Source: Bacteroidota bacterium (GTDB taxonomy: Bacteria; Bacteroidota; Bacteroidia; B-17B0; Aurantibacillaceae). From it: DNA of 64,000 bases. The translations under genes and the position numbers were made by a program. Below the pieces are notes generated by a model. That model had not been told where the DNA came from. It saw only the letters and a program-made list of their open reading frames with translations, and did no database searches. Every line of letters starts with the position of its first letter. The first letter of the stretch is position 1. Shown piece after piece: positions 19,541-28,869 of this stretch. The stretch lies in NCBI GenBank assembly GCA_020162035.1, contig JAIUNM010000001.1:1-64000 (forward strand), read 5' to 3'.

Positions 19541-20185
19541 TTAAAATTTACGGTTATTGTTATTATTGTGCTTATGCTTGTGTTTGTTTTTGTGTTTATT
19601 GTTTTTATGAAAAAACTTTTTACCATTAGTGTTTCCTCTAAGCTCTTGATGCGAACTTAAAGATGCGTTTTCATCTAGTTTTAACTCTCCACCACTTAAT
19701 TCATTTAAATTTTTAATAACTACATCATCGGTTATTGAATCTTTATTCCAATTGTAATAAGATTTTTTTAAATGATTTGCAATTTGTCTGGTTAATTCGC
19801 TACGCTCAGGCCCTTCAGGGTATTCTTTTGCTTTTTTAATTATATCTTCTATTGTTTTACCATAATGTTTATATCTAATTTTACCTTTTGGATAGGTTAA
19901 AAGTTCGGGTTTAACATTAAACGACTCTGGGCTAGGGATTGGATATGGACTATCAACATCTAGTTTAAATTCAGAAATTATAAAAATATGATCCCATAAT
20001 TTATGTGTATAATCTGCGCTATCTCGCAAATGAGGATTTAATTGCCCCATAACTTGTATTATGGCCTTAGCGCACAAATTGCGCTCTTCTCTATTTTCGA
20101 TAGAACAGCAATATTTTATCATACCTTGTATGTTTCTTCCATACTCAGGAATTATTAATTTCTCTAATTGTGTGTTGTACTCCAT
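19541..20185 (-). CDS. DUF4290 domain protein
   Basis: A 214-residue cytoplasmic protein that I recognise as DUF4290, found in Bacteroidota next to murA. Conserved-looking features are YNTQLEKLIIPEYGRNIQGM at the start, CAKAIIQVMGQLNPHLRD, and KLWDHIFIIS. The C-terminal 25 residues are an extreme Lys/His/Asn tract, probably disordered and possibly nucleic-acid- or metal-binding. The function is unknown. Being first in the cluster DUF4290-murA-TlpA suggests a link to cell-wall synthesis. Confidence 0.82.
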   Translation of the reverse strand: MEYNTQLEKLIIPEYGRNIQGMIKYCCSIENREERNLCAKAIIQVMGQLNPHLRDSADYTHKLWDHIFIISEFKLDVDSPYPIPSPESFNVKPELLTYPKGKIRYKHYGKTIEDIIKKAKEYPEGPERSELTRQIANHLKKSYYNWNKDSITDDVVIKNLNELSGGELKLDENASLSSHQELRGNTNGKKFFHKNNKHKNKHKHKHNNNNNRKF

Positions 20186-20304
20186 TTAATAATTGGTTAA
20201 ATATAAAACATATTGATAGTTTAGATTTTGTAGTAAAAATTAAATTGTTAAATTAATATTGTTAAAAACCAATATCCTATCAGGAAAAAGTTTTCAAATA
20301 TAAA

Positions 20305-20312
20305 TAAATTTG
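20305..20312 (+). promoter_or_regulatory. candidate -7 box for the CoA-transferase gene
   Basis: TAAATTTG matches the -7 consensus and ends seven bases before the ATG at 20320, predicting a nearly leaderless transcript. A -33 element is not clear. Confidence 0.35.
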
Positions 20313-20319
20313 TACAACC

Positions 20320-21390
20320 ATGAACGAACTTTTTAAAGATTTAAAAATTATAGAATTAGCAGGCGTACTTGCAGGCCCTAGTGTTGGTTTATTTTTTAGT
20401 GAACTAGGAGCCAATGTTGTTAAAATAGAAAATAGTAAAACCAATGGCGATGTTACCCGAACTTGGAAACTAAAAACTGAAGATGCTAAAAACCTATACA
20501 GTGCTTATTATTGGAGCATAAATACAGGTAAAACTGTTTTAATGTTAGATTTAACACTCGAAAATGATTTAAATAAATTATATGAATTAACAAAAGACGC
20601 AGATATAATTATTACAAATTATAAAAAAGGAGATGATACAAAATTAAAGGTTGATTACACTACTTTAACTCGCATAAAAAGTGATTTAATTTATGCAAAC
20701 ATTAATGGTTTTGGAGATGAAAGTGAAAGAATTGCTTTCGATTTAATTTTACAAGCCGAAAGTGGGTTTATGTATATGAATGGCGAACCAAATTCTAAAC
20801 CCACTAAAATGCCTGTGGCATTAATTGATTTATTAGCTGGCCATCAACTTAAAGAAGCCATTTTAGTGGCATTAATTAAAAAATTAAAAACAGGCAAAGG
20901 AAGTAAAATTTCAGTTTCTTTATTTGATAGTGCACTTGCTAGTCTTGCTAACCAAGGCACAAATTGGTTAATAGCAAACCATTTACCAAAGCAAACAGGT
21001 AGTTTACACCCAAACATTGCACCATATGGCGAAATTTTTGAAACTAAAGATGGCCATTTAATAACATTTGCAATAGGCAACAATAAACAGTTTTTAAATT
21101 TATGTGAAATTATTGAATTTAAAGGCTTAGCTAAAGAAACTAAATTTTCTAACAACCAAAACAGAGTTACAAATAGGCACGAGTTATACAACATACTTTA
21201 CAATTACATAAAGCCTTTTTTGTTTAAAAACATTTATAAACTTTGTATTGATAACGAGGTTCCTATTGGTAAAATAAGAACGCTAAAAGAAGTTTTTGAA
21301 TTAGATGAAGCTAAAAAATTATTAATTAATACACCTATAAAAAATCAAACAATAACAACCGTAAAAGGAAATGTTTTTAAAATAGAATAA
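20320..21390 (+). CDS. CaiB/BaiF (class III) CoA-transferase family protein
   Basis: A 356-residue cytoplasmic enzyme of the formyl-CoA transferase / carnitine dehydratase / alpha-methylacyl-CoA racemase superfamily. The N-terminal motif DLKIIELAGVLAGPSVGLFFSELGANVVKIE is split here over residues 6-36, and the conserved Asp/Glu loop lies in FDLILQAESGFMYMNGEP. The DLLAGHQLKEAILVALI helix follows. The substrate cannot be assigned; many genomes carry such proteins for acyl-CoA interconversion. It is followed after one base by a GNAT gene, so the two are probably co-transcribed. Confidence 0.9.
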   Translation: MNELFKDLKIIELAGVLAGPSVGLFFSELGANVVKIENSKTNGDVTRTWKLKTEDAKNLYSAYYWSINTGKTVLMLDLTLENDLNKLYELTKDADIIITNYKKGDDTKLKVDYTTLTRIKSDLIYANINGFGDESERIAFDLILQAESGFMYMNGEPNSKPTKMPVALIDLLAGHQLKEAILVALIKKLKTGKGSKISVSLFDSALASLANQGTNWLIANHLPKQTGSLHPNIAPYGEIFETKDGHLITFAIGNNKQFLNLCEIIEFKGLAKETKFSNNQNRVTNRHELYNILYNYIKPFLFKNIYKLCIDNEVPIGKIRTLKEVFELDEAKKLLINTPIKNQTITTVKGNVFKIE

Positions 21391-21391
21391 G

Positions 21392-21823
21392 ATGCATAAA
21401 GTTGAAATTGCAAACACAAAAACCGAAATAAACAACATTATACAATTAAGATATAAAGTGTTAAGAGAGCCGTGGAACCAGCCAATAGAAAGTGTTACAG
21501 ATAATATAGAAATGGATTCTATAAACGCTTTTATACAAAAAAATGATACTATAGTTGCATGTGGTAGATTACAAGAAAATGAAAACAAAATAGGACAAAT
21601 TAGATTTATGGCTGTAGATGAATTATATAGAGGCGAAAGGCTGGGCCAACAAATATTAAACACTTTAGAAATTGAAGCAAAAAAGTTACTAATAACTAAA
21701 ATTGAATTACAAGCAAGAGAAAATGCTGTGAACTTTTATAAACGTAATGGTTATGAAATAGTTGAAAAAAGTTTTTTATTATGGGGTAAAATTCAACATT
21801 TTTTAATGCATAAAAAGCTATAA
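21392..21823 (+). CDS. GNAT-family N-acetyltransferase
   Basis: A 143-residue acetyltransferase of the small single-domain GNAT type. The acetyl-CoA-binding loop is in the segment RFMAVDELYRGERLGQQIL (about residues 70-88), and the C-terminal part has ARENAVNFYKRNGYEIVE, the usual beta5-alpha5 motif. The acceptor is unknown. It directly follows the CoA-transferase gene. Confidence 0.88.
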   Translation: MHKVEIANTKTEINNIIQLRYKVLREPWNQPIESVTDNIEMDSINAFIQKNDTIVACGRLQENENKIGQIRFMAVDELYRGERLGQQILNTLEIEAKKLLITKIELQARENAVNFYKRNGYEIVEKSFLLWGKIQHFLMHKKL

Positions 21824-21889
21824 TACTCCTAAAAATTGAAACTTTTTATTTTAAAAATTATGGCTAACTTTAACTTTTAATAATTCAAC

Positions 21890-23245
21890 ATGAATTTAAG
21901 CTCATTAACAGCAATATCTCCAATTGATGGGAGATACAGAAAAACTACAGAAAACTTAGATAACTATTTTTCAGAATTTGCATTAATAAAATACCGTGTA
22001 AAAATTGAAATAGATTATTTTATACAACTTAGCAATGTTGGTTTACCTCAACTCCCAAAAATTAACAATGAGTTAGTAAGTAAACTTAAAACAGTTTATG
22101 AAAATTTTTCGATAGAAGATGCGTTAAAAATAAAAGAAACAGAAAAAACGACCAACCACGATGTTAAAGCTGTTGAATATTTTGTAAAAGAAAAACTTAG
22201 CCATTTAGGTTTAGAAAAATATTTAGAATTTGTACATTTTGGATTAACCTCTCAAGATATTAATAACACTAGTATTCCATTAAGTTTAAAAGATGCAACA
22301 AATACAGAAATTATTCCAATTCTAAATCAATTAATTAATACTTTAATTGATAATGCAACTAATTGGAAAAACACAAGTATGTTGGCAAAAACACACGGCC
22401 AACCCGCATCGCCTACTAACCTTGGTAAAGAAATTTATGTTTTTGTAGAGAGATTACAACTTCAATTAAATCAATTAAAAAATGTACCCTACTCGGCAAA
22501 ATTTGGCGGAGCTACAGGCAATTTTAATGCACACAATGTTGCCTACCCAACAATTAATTGGATTGAATTTGGAAATAATTTTGTAAACCAAACATTAGGC
22601 TTAACTCGCTCACAATTTACAACACAAATTGAGCACTACGATAATATTGCCGCTTATTGCGATGCCTTAAAAAGAATTAATATAATTTTAATTGACTTGT
22701 GTAGAGATATTTGGACTTATGTGAGCATGGAATATTTTAAACAAAAATTAAAAGCTGGCGAAGTTGGAAGTAGTGCAATGCCCCATAAAGTTAATCCTAT
22801 AGATTTTGAAAATGCTGAAGGAAATTTAGGAATTGCTAATGCTATTTTAGAGCATCTTTCGGCAAAATTACCAATTTCTAGGCTGCAACGCGACTTAACC
22901 GACAGTACTGTTTTAAGAAATTTAGGTGTTCCTATTGCTCATGCTTTAATTAGTTACCAAAGCATTTTAAAAGGTTTAAATAAATTAATTTTAAATGATA
23001 ACGCTTTAAAAGAAGATTTAGATAATAATTGGGCCGTTGTTGCAGAAGCCATACAAACTATTTTAAGAAGAGAAGGTTATCCAAAACCATACGAAGCTTT
23101 AAAAGATTTAACCAGAACAAATACAACAATTAATGAACAATCAATAAAAGAGTTTGTTTTAAATTTAAATGTTTCTGATTTGGTTAAACAAGAATTATTA
23201 AAAATTACACCACATAATTACACAGGTATTTATCCAAAATTTTAA
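21890..23245 (+). CDS. purB: adenylosuccinate lyase
   Basis: PurB performs two fumarate-releasing steps in purine synthesis (SAICAR to AICAR, and adenylosuccinate to AMP). The 451-residue protein has TSQDINNTSIPL near residue 125, TNHDVKAVEYF near 88, the THGQPASPTNLGKE catalytic-His region (about 167-180) and the fumarase-superfamily signature GSSAMPHKVNPIDFENAEG (about 294-312). Its length is that of the E. coli-type PurB. It is followed after three bases by a gene of unknown function. purQ lies nearby at 24,681 but is not adjacent. Confidence 0.97.
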   Translation: MNLSSLTAISPIDGRYRKTTENLDNYFSEFALIKYRVKIEIDYFIQLSNVGLPQLPKINNELVSKLKTVYENFSIEDALKIKETEKTTNHDVKAVEYFVKEKLSHLGLEKYLEFVHFGLTSQDINNTSIPLSLKDATNTEIIPILNQLINTLIDNATNWKNTSMLAKTHGQPASPTNLGKEIYVFVERLQLQLNQLKNVPYSAKFGGATGNFNAHNVAYPTINWIEFGNNFVNQTLGLTRSQFTTQIEHYDNIAAYCDALKRINIILIDLCRDIWTYVSMEYFKQKLKAGEVGSSAMPHKVNPIDFENAEGNLGIANAILEHLSAKLPISRLQRDLTDSTVLRNLGVPIAHALISYQSILKGLNKLILNDNALKEDLDNNWAVVAEAIQTILRREGYPKPYEALKDLTRTNTTINEQSIKEFVLNLNVSDLVKQELLKITPHNYTGIYPKF

Positions 23246-23248
23246 TAA

Positions 23249-23698
23249 ATGAATAGAGTTTGGACATATTTAATTAACAAAAATTTAAGTTCAGAAGAAT
23301 TACAAAATTTAAACTTAAAAGGTAATGCTTTTGTTAGTGAGTGGACAGCCCACGAAAATAAATTAACCGCCAGTTTTGAATTATTTAAAAGCAGAATAAT
23401 AATTGTAAAAGTTAACGAAACAGTAACCGAAGCTAGTGGCTGTAGTGTAGATAAATTATTGCGTTTTATTAAATTGTGCGAACAAGAATTTAATATTCAA
23501 TTATTAAATAGATTATTAGTTGCAATTAATTTAAATAATGAAATACAAGCCATTCATTCTTCTGAAATAAAAACTTTATTATTAAATGGTTCAATTAATC
23601 CTGAAACTCAAATTTACGATACTTCAATTTCGAACGAAAACGAATTAAATAATTGGATTAAACCTTTAAAAAACACTTGGCTAAATAAGTACTTGTAA
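23249..23698 (+). CDS. conserved Bacteroidota protein of unknown function
   Basis: A 149-residue cytoplasmic protein starting MNRVWTYLINKNL. It has an alpha/beta appearance with FELFKSRIIIVKVNE, then GCSVDKLLRFIKLCEQEF, and a Trp-rich ending. Close relatives in Bacteroidota are often labelled ABC transporter ATPase, but no Walker A, signature or Walker B motif is present, so I do not accept that name. It is three bases downstream of purB and is probably transcribed with it. Confidence 0.7.
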   Translation: MNRVWTYLINKNLSSEELQNLNLKGNAFVSEWTAHENKLTASFELFKSRIIIVKVNETVTEASGCSVDKLLRFIKLCEQEFNIQLLNRLLVAINLNNEIQAIHSSEIKTLLLNGSINPETQIYDTSISNENELNNWIKPLKNTWLNKYL

Positions 23699-23732
23699 TT
23701 AAAAATTTATTTAAAAAGCTAATAATAAAACC

Positions 23733-24605
23733 ATGGATAGAAAATCTTTTTTAAAAAGTTTATTTACTATTCCATTAATAAATAAAAGCATGAATTTAAA
23801 CCAACTTGCCAATTATTTGCCAAACACACAAACCATGCCTGTACTTTTTTTAGGCCATGGTAACCCAATGAACGCAATTGAAGATAATGTATTTACTCAA
23901 GGTTTTAAAAAATTAGCTTTAACATTACCTAAACCCAATGCAATAATTTGTATAAGTGCGCACTGGGAAACAAATGGAACGTTTGTAACGGCAATGGAAA
24001 AACCAAAAACAATTCATGATTTTGGTGGATTTCCAAAAGAATTGTTTAATGTGCAATACCCTGCGCCAGGAGATGTAGAATTAGCTAAACAAACCAAAAC
24101 TATTTATAATAATAAAATAGAACTTGATACAGATTGGGGGCTAGATCATGGCTGCTGGAGTGTATTAACTCACCTTTACCCTAAAGCCGATGTGCCGGTT
24201 ATTCAATTTAGTTTAAATTATAAGTTAACACCTAACGAACATTACAATTTAGCAAAACAATTGCAAAGCTTACGCAATAAAGGCGTTTTAATAATTGGAA
24301 GTGGAAATATTGTTCATAATTTAGGTTTAGTTGCTTGGGATAAAATTAACCAAACTAATTATGCTTTTGATTGGGCGCAATACGCAAATAATTTAATTAT
24401 TAAACACATTAACGAATCAAATTTTAACCCATTAATAAATTATCAAAAACTTGGCAAAGAAATGTTAATGGCCATACCCACTCCTGAACATTATCTCCCC
24501 TTATTGTATTGTTTAGCATTAAAGCAACAAAGCGATAAAATTGAAACGTTTAATAATTTAGCGGTTGCAGGTTCGTTAACTATGACAAGCTTTAAATTTG
24601 GGTAA
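23733..24605 (+). CDS. ygiD: YgiD-type 4,5-DOPA extradiol dioxygenase family protein
   Basis: A 290-residue protein of the class III extradiol ring-cleavage dioxygenase superfamily (LigB-like). Metal-binding histidines are visible in FLGHGNPMN (about residues 39-47), ISAHWETNG, WGLDHGCWSVL and GNIVHNLGL. The C-terminal part has TPEHYLPLLYCLAL, as in YgiD. Characterised relatives open the ring of L-DOPA; the physiological substrate here is unknown. The first 30 residues precede the catalytic fold and look like a weak signal (MDRKSFLKSLFTIPL), longer than in E. coli YgiD, so export is possible but not certain. Confidence 0.88.
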   Translation: MDRKSFLKSLFTIPLINKSMNLNQLANYLPNTQTMPVLFLGHGNPMNAIEDNVFTQGFKKLALTLPKPNAIICISAHWETNGTFVTAMEKPKTIHDFGGFPKELFNVQYPAPGDVELAKQTKTIYNNKIELDTDWGLDHGCWSVLTHLYPKADVPVIQFSLNYKLTPNEHYNLAKQLQSLRNKGVLIIGSGNIVHNLGLVAWDKINQTNYAFDWAQYANNLIIKHINESNFNPLINYQKLGKEMLMAIPTPEHYLPLLYCLALKQQSDKIETFNNLAVAGSLTMTSFKFG

Positions 24606-24648
24606 TATAATGTTAAAAACAATTCTATTTATAACCCTAATAAATCAG

Positions 24649-24656
24649 TATTTTTG
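24649..24656 (+). promoter_or_regulatory. candidate -7 box for purQ
   Basis: TATTTTTG matches TAnnTTTG and lies 24 bases before the purQ ATG. No matching -33 element is apparent. Confidence 0.35.
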
Positions 24657-24680
24657 AACTTATAAATTAAATTTTTTATT

Positions 24681-25373
24681 ATGAAATTTGGCGTAGTTGT
24701 TTTCCCTGGATCTAATTGTGATGAAGACATGGTGTATGTTTTAAAAGACATCATGAAACAAAATACAGTAAAATTATGGCATAAAAATACAGATTTAGAA
24801 GGTTGTACACACATTATATTACCTGGAGGTTTTAGTTACGGCGATTATTTAAGAAGTGGTGCAATTGCAAGATTTTCGCCAATTATGACCAAAGTAATTG
24901 AACATGCCAACAATGGAGGTTTTGTATTTGGAGTTTGCAACGGCTTTCAAATTTTATGCGAAAGTGGTTTGTTACCCGGAGCTTTATTACACAACAATAG
25001 CCGTAAATTTATTTGTAAAAATGTGTTTATTAAACCAGATAATAATTCAACTTTATTAACAGCAGGTTTAGATAAAACTAAAGCGCTTAAAATTCCGATT
25101 GCCCATGGCGAAGGTAAATTTTATGCGAGCGAAGATGTTATTAAAAAATTAAACGCCAACCAACAAATATTATTTAAGTATTGCGATGAAAATGGAAATG
25201 TAACAACTGAGAGTAACCCTAATGGCGCAACAGAAAACATTGCTGGTATTTGCAACGAAACTAAAAATGTATTTGGCATGATGCCTCACCCCGAAAGAGC
25301 TGCAGACGAAGCATTAAATAATATTGACGGAAAGTTAATTTTTGAAAGTATTTTAAATAAAGTATTGGCTTAA
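24681..25373 (+). CDS. purQ: phosphoribosylformylglycinamidine synthase subunit PurQ
   Basis: The glutamine amidotransferase subunit of FGAM synthase in purine synthesis, 230 residues. It has the class I triad: the nucleophile Cys in FGVCNGFQILCE (about residues 84-95) and the His-Glu pair in MMPHPERAADE near 207. The oxyanion region GGFSYGDYLRSGAIA is also typical. A stand-alone PurQ means this organism uses the small-subunit system with a separate PurL, not seen here. The next gene starts three bases after its stop. Confidence 0.96.
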   Translation: MKFGVVVFPGSNCDEDMVYVLKDIMKQNTVKLWHKNTDLEGCTHIILPGGFSYGDYLRSGAIARFSPIMTKVIEHANNGGFVFGVCNGFQILCESGLLPGALLHNNSRKFICKNVFIKPDNNSTLLTAGLDKTKALKIPIAHGEGKFYASEDVIKKLNANQQILFKYCDENGNVTTESNPNGATENIAGICNETKNVFGMMPHPERAADEALNNIDGKLIFESILNKVLA

Positions 25374-25376
25374 ATT

Positions 25377-26021
25377 ATGTGTTTTAACACACAACTAAAA
25401 AGTGATGTTAAAACATTAGAAAAACGTTTTAAAGCTAAATTTAATGGCGACATACCATTTATCCCAAATGAAACTATTAATGCATTTGAGTTTCCTTTAA
25501 ATCCAATAATTACAAACACTAATCCAGAAATTATACAACAATTTAATTGGGGCTTTTTGCCCAGTTGGGTAAATAACATTTCGTTTAGAACAAATACATT
25601 AAACGCAAAAATAGAAACCCTTAAAGAAAAACCTTCATTTAAACCTTACGTAAACCAAAGGTGTTTAATTTTAGCTGATGCTTTTTACGAATGGCAATGG
25701 CTTGATGTTAAAGGAAAAAACAAACAAAAATTTAAAATTAAACTTTATAACAACGAGCCTTTTGCATTTGCAGGTTTGTTTAATGTTTGGAAAAACACAA
25801 AAACTAACGAATTTTTAAATACCTATACTATATTAACTACAGCTGCAAATCCTCTAATGGAAAAAATACACAATTCTAAAAAAAGAATGCCCATTATTTT
25901 AAATGAAGATTGTGAAACAGAATATTTGCAATATGGGAAAACAGATTTTTCGAAAATTGATTTAGTTGCTGAACCAATCACTAAACTAAACACATCAACA
26001 CAATTGGGTTTTGATTTTTAA
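25377..26021 (+). CDS. SOS response-associated peptidase (SRAP/YedK/HMCES family)
   Basis: A 214-residue SRAP-domain protein, which forms a covalent link with abasic sites in single-stranded DNA through Cys2. Cys2 is present directly after the initiator Met. Also present are WGFLPSWV, NAKIETLKEKPSFK, the catalytic Glu region ADAFYEWQW, and the His in HNSKKRMPIIL. The length is usual. It follows purQ by three bases, and its 3' end overlaps the convergent STAS-like gene by four. Confidence 0.93.
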   Translation: MCFNTQLKSDVKTLEKRFKAKFNGDIPFIPNETINAFEFPLNPIITNTNPEIIQQFNWGFLPSWVNNISFRTNTLNAKIETLKEKPSFKPYVNQRCLILADAFYEWQWLDVKGKNKQKFKIKLYNNEPFAFAGLFNVWKNTKTNEFLNTYTILTTAANPLMEKIHNSKKRMPIILNEDCETEYLQYGKTDFSKIDLVAEPITKLNTSTQLGFDF

Positions 26022-26383
26022 TTAGTTTTTAACCAATCAATTGCTTTTGTTTCGTTATCAAATAATTTAATTTTTTGTTTATTGCCTGTTAAATTTATAA
26101 TAATTTGTCCCATTATTTTTTGTCCGAAATTACTAACAATAACTGCAACTTTAGGCCACAACTTAAACTCATTCATTACATAATCTCTTGCATCTTTTTC
26201 TAACAATGTCCATTTACCTGTTTTAACTAAAACATTTAAACTTTTAGTAGGAGAAATTTCTTTTGCATAATCCCATCCTAATTTAACTTGTTCAACAGTT
26301 AAAGTTATATTTTCTTGTAAAAAATTTAATTCAATTATTTTGTTTTCTATAATTGAAACTTTAACTATTTCGTTTGCTTGCAT
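26018..26383 (-). CDS. STAS/SEC14-like (SpoIIAA-like) small protein
   Basis: A 121-residue cytoplasmic protein whose order of strands and helices resembles the SpoIIAA-like / STAS-SEC14 family common in Bacteroidota: an N-terminal strand pair, TVEQVKLGWDYAKEI, SLNVLVKTGKWTLLEKDAR, and a C-terminal DNETKAIDWLK helix. Function is unknown. It overlaps the 3' end of the SRAP gene and lies 32 bases from the next minus-strand gene. The family assignment rests on pattern only. Confidence 0.6.
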   Translation of the reverse strand: MQANEIVKVSIIENKIIELNFLQENITLTVEQVKLGWDYAKEISPTKSLNVLVKTGKWTLLEKDARDYVMNEFKLWPKVAVIVSNFGQKIMGQIIINLTGNKQKIKLFDNETKAIDWLKTN

Positions 26384-26415
26384 TAAAAAATACTAACCCA
26401 GCAAATAAACAAAAT

Positions 26416-26964
26416 TTATTCTTTTTTTTCTGTATCAAAACTCATTATTTCGACTGATTTTTTTAAGTTTAATAAACCTTTTTCAAAATCAGGAGCTATC
26501 ATTTTTTCTATATCCATAAAAAGCATAAATACTCTACCAAAAAAAGGCACATCATTTGCCATTATCCAAGTAACTTTACATTTTTTATCATCTCCAGTTA
26601 CAATATGGTATATAGGGCTCTCTCCTTCACCCTCAAAATATAAAGAGTGCATAATTGTATCTTTATTTGTGTTTATATAAGTCATACTTCCAACCCCAAC
26701 TTCTTTATTTTTACTTTCCCAAGCTAAAACATGGCCAATTTCTCCAGGATTTCCTTTATAAGACACTTTCATTTTTGGGTCTTTTTCTGTCCAAGGACTC
26801 CATTTTTCTTGAAAAAACTTATAATCAGTTAATTTTGATTTAACAAATTCACTTGGCGCATTAATCTCTATCGAACGTTCTGCTCTAAAATGTTTTGGCC
26901 CAATTAAGCATAAAATGATATAAACTAAAATTAAGCCAATAATAATGTAAAGAAATTTTTTCAT
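26416..26964 (-). CDS. membrane-anchored SRPBCC (polyketide cyclase-like) protein
   Basis: A protein of about 182 residues with one N-terminal membrane helix (FLYIIIGLILVYIILCLIG) followed by a START/SRPBCC-like lipid-binding fold: AERSIEINAPSEFVKSKLTD, then FFQEKWSPWTEKDP. Such proteins bind hydrophobic ligands; the ligand is unknown. The open frame runs 50 codons further upstream to 27,114, but that extension overlaps the start of dnaX and is basic and low in quality. The ATG at 26,964, giving MKKFLYII, is the evident start. Confidence 0.8.
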   Translation of the reverse strand: MKKFLYIIIGLILVYIILCLIGPKHFRAERSIEINAPSEFVKSKLTDYKFFQEKWSPWTEKDPKMKVSYKGNPGEIGHVLAWESKNKEVGVGSMTYINTNKDTIMHSLYFEGEGESPIYHIVTGDDKKCKVTWIMANDVPFFGRVFMLFMDIEKMIAPDFEKGLLNLKKSVEIMSFDTEKKE

Positions 26965-27061
26965 GTTTTTATAATTAAAAATAATAAAATTTAGTTCATA
27001 AAAACAAAATAATAAAATTTCGTTTCTATTTGATTTAATTTTATATTTACATTTAGTAATT

Positions 27062-28783
27062 ATGGATGGTTTTATAGTTTCTGCTCGAAAATACCGACCA
27101 CAACACTTTAACACTGTTGTAGGGCAAAGCCATATTACAAATACATTAAAAAACGCAATTTCAAATAACCAATTAGCACAAGCTTATTTATTTTGCGGAC
27201 CTCGTGGTGTAGGTAAAACAACCTGTGCGCGTATTTTTGCAAAAACCATAAATTGTACCAACAAATTGGAAAATGGTGAAGCTTGTGATAAATGCGAATC
27301 GTGCACATCTTTTAATACTGGCGCATCTTTAAACGTTTACGAATTAGATGCTGCAAGTAATAACTCTGTTGAAGACATAAGACATTTAGTTGACCAAGTA
27401 CGTTTTGCACCACAATTAGGCGAATACAAAGTTTACATTATTGATGAGGTTCATATGCTTAGTACAGCAGCTTTTAATGCGTTTTTAAAAACGTTGGAAG
27501 AACCTCCAAAACATGCTAAATTTATTTTAGCAACAACAGAAAAACATAAAATTATACCAACAATACTATCTCGTTGCCAAGTATTTAATTTTAATAGAAT
27601 TAAAACCGAAGATATAAGCGAACATTTAGCTTTTATGGCTAAAAACGAAAATGTTACTTTTGAACCAGAAGCACTTCAAATTATTGCACAAAAGGCTGAT
27701 GGGGGTTTGCGTGATGCTTGTTCTATTTTTGACCAAATGGTTGCTTTTACTGGAAGCCATTTAACTTATAAGCAAATAGTAGAAAATTTACATGTATTAG
27801 ATTACGATTATTATTTTGAAATTATTAATCAAATGATAAATCAAGGTTTACCAAACATAATGGTAACTTTTGACGAAATTTTAAAAAAAGGATTTGATGG
27901 TCATAATTTTTTAATTGGTTTGGGCGAACATATTCGAAATTTATTAGTTAGTAAAGATTCATATACCACTAGTTTATTAGAAGTAAGCGAAAATCTCAAA
28001 AAAAGATATTCTGAACAAGCTACAAATTGTTCGTTACAATTTTTATTAAAAGCCCTTTCAATAATTAGTAAAACTGATGTTAATTATAAAAGTGCAAAAA
28101 ACCAAAGGCTATTGGTAGAGATAACATTAATGCAACTTTGTTATTTAACTGCCCCATTAGAGGCAGAAAAAAAAAATGACATAACTGAACCCTCTACTGC
28201 AGAAAAATATGCTAGTTCAGATAAAAACACAAACCAAACAATAATTCAAAAAATTAATTCTTTACAAGAGCCTGAAATTAAATTTGCAACCAAACCTACA
28301 TTTGCTTTTGATAAAATAAACATTAAAAGCGAGTTTAGTTTAAACGAAGTAAAACCTAAACAAAATACAGTTGTAAATACAACTACTACAGTAAATGAAA
28401 CCAATACTTTAGTAAATACTGAAGTAAAAACACAACACGTATTAGATTCGATAAAAAACTTTGCTGACTCAAAAATGGCCGCTGGAGCAAGGCAAATTGG
28501 CACAACATTAAACACGGCTAAAATTAGTTTTGTAAATAATACCATTACAATACAAATACAAAACGAAAGTCAAAAAGAACAGCTACAATCAATCAAACAA
28601 AATTTTTTAGATGAACTAAGAAAATCATTACAAAACAATTTAATTAAACTTGAAATTGAATTGTTGGAAAGTAGCGAACCTGTAAAAGCTTATAAACCAT
28701 CAGATATTTTTAAAGAATTAGCTGAAAAAAATCCAGCTCTTTTAGAACTAAAAAAAGAGTTTGATTTAGAGATTGACTATTAA
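27062..28783 (+). CDS. dnaX: DNA polymerase III subunit gamma/tau
   Basis: The clamp-loader ATPase of the replicative polymerase, 573 residues. It has Walker A GPRGVGKTT (46-54), the zinc-binding cysteines between residues 65 and 82 (CTNKLENGEACDKCESC), Walker B YIIDEVHML, the SRC arginine-finger motif in ILSRCQVFNF, and ADGGLRDACSIFDQ. The C-terminal region (about 370-573) is low in conservation, as usual for tau. No internal slippery A or T tract that would clearly produce a gamma form was recognised, though an A-run occurs near 28,170. Confidence 0.97.
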   Translation: MDGFIVSARKYRPQHFNTVVGQSHITNTLKNAISNNQLAQAYLFCGPRGVGKTTCARIFAKTINCTNKLENGEACDKCESCTSFNTGASLNVYELDAASNNSVEDIRHLVDQVRFAPQLGEYKVYIIDEVHMLSTAAFNAFLKTLEEPPKHAKFILATTEKHKIIPTILSRCQVFNFNRIKTEDISEHLAFMAKNENVTFEPEALQIIAQKADGGLRDACSIFDQMVAFTGSHLTYKQIVENLHVLDYDYYFEIINQMINQGLPNIMVTFDEILKKGFDGHNFLIGLGEHIRNLLVSKDSYTTSLLEVSENLKKRYSEQATNCSLQFLLKALSIISKTDVNYKSAKNQRLLVEITLMQLCYLTAPLEAEKKNDITEPSTAEKYASSDKNTNQTIIQKINSLQEPEIKFATKPTFAFDKINIKSEFSLNEVKPKQNTVVNTTTTVNETNTLVNTEVKTQHVLDSIKNFADSKMAAGARQIGTTLNTAKISFVNNTITIQIQNESQKEQLQSIKQNFLDELRKSLQNNLIKLEIELLESSEPVKAYKPSDIFKELAEKNPALLELKKEFDLEIDY

Positions 28784-28869
28784 AATAAATCGTAAATTAA
28801 GAGTACTTATTCAAAATAAATTGTACTTTCGAATATCAAAATAAATCTTATAAAATAACCATAAAACAC

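Noticed and set aside
23249..23698. ABC transporter ATPase label for the 149-residue protein after purB
   Set aside because: No Walker A, signature or Walker B motif is present; the name is probably inherited from earlier mis-annotation of relatives.
26965..27114. 50-codon N-terminal extension of the SRPBCC protein
   Set aside because: It overlaps the start of dnaX on the opposite strand and would bury the membrane anchor inside the protein. The ATG at 26,964 gives a natural N-terminus.
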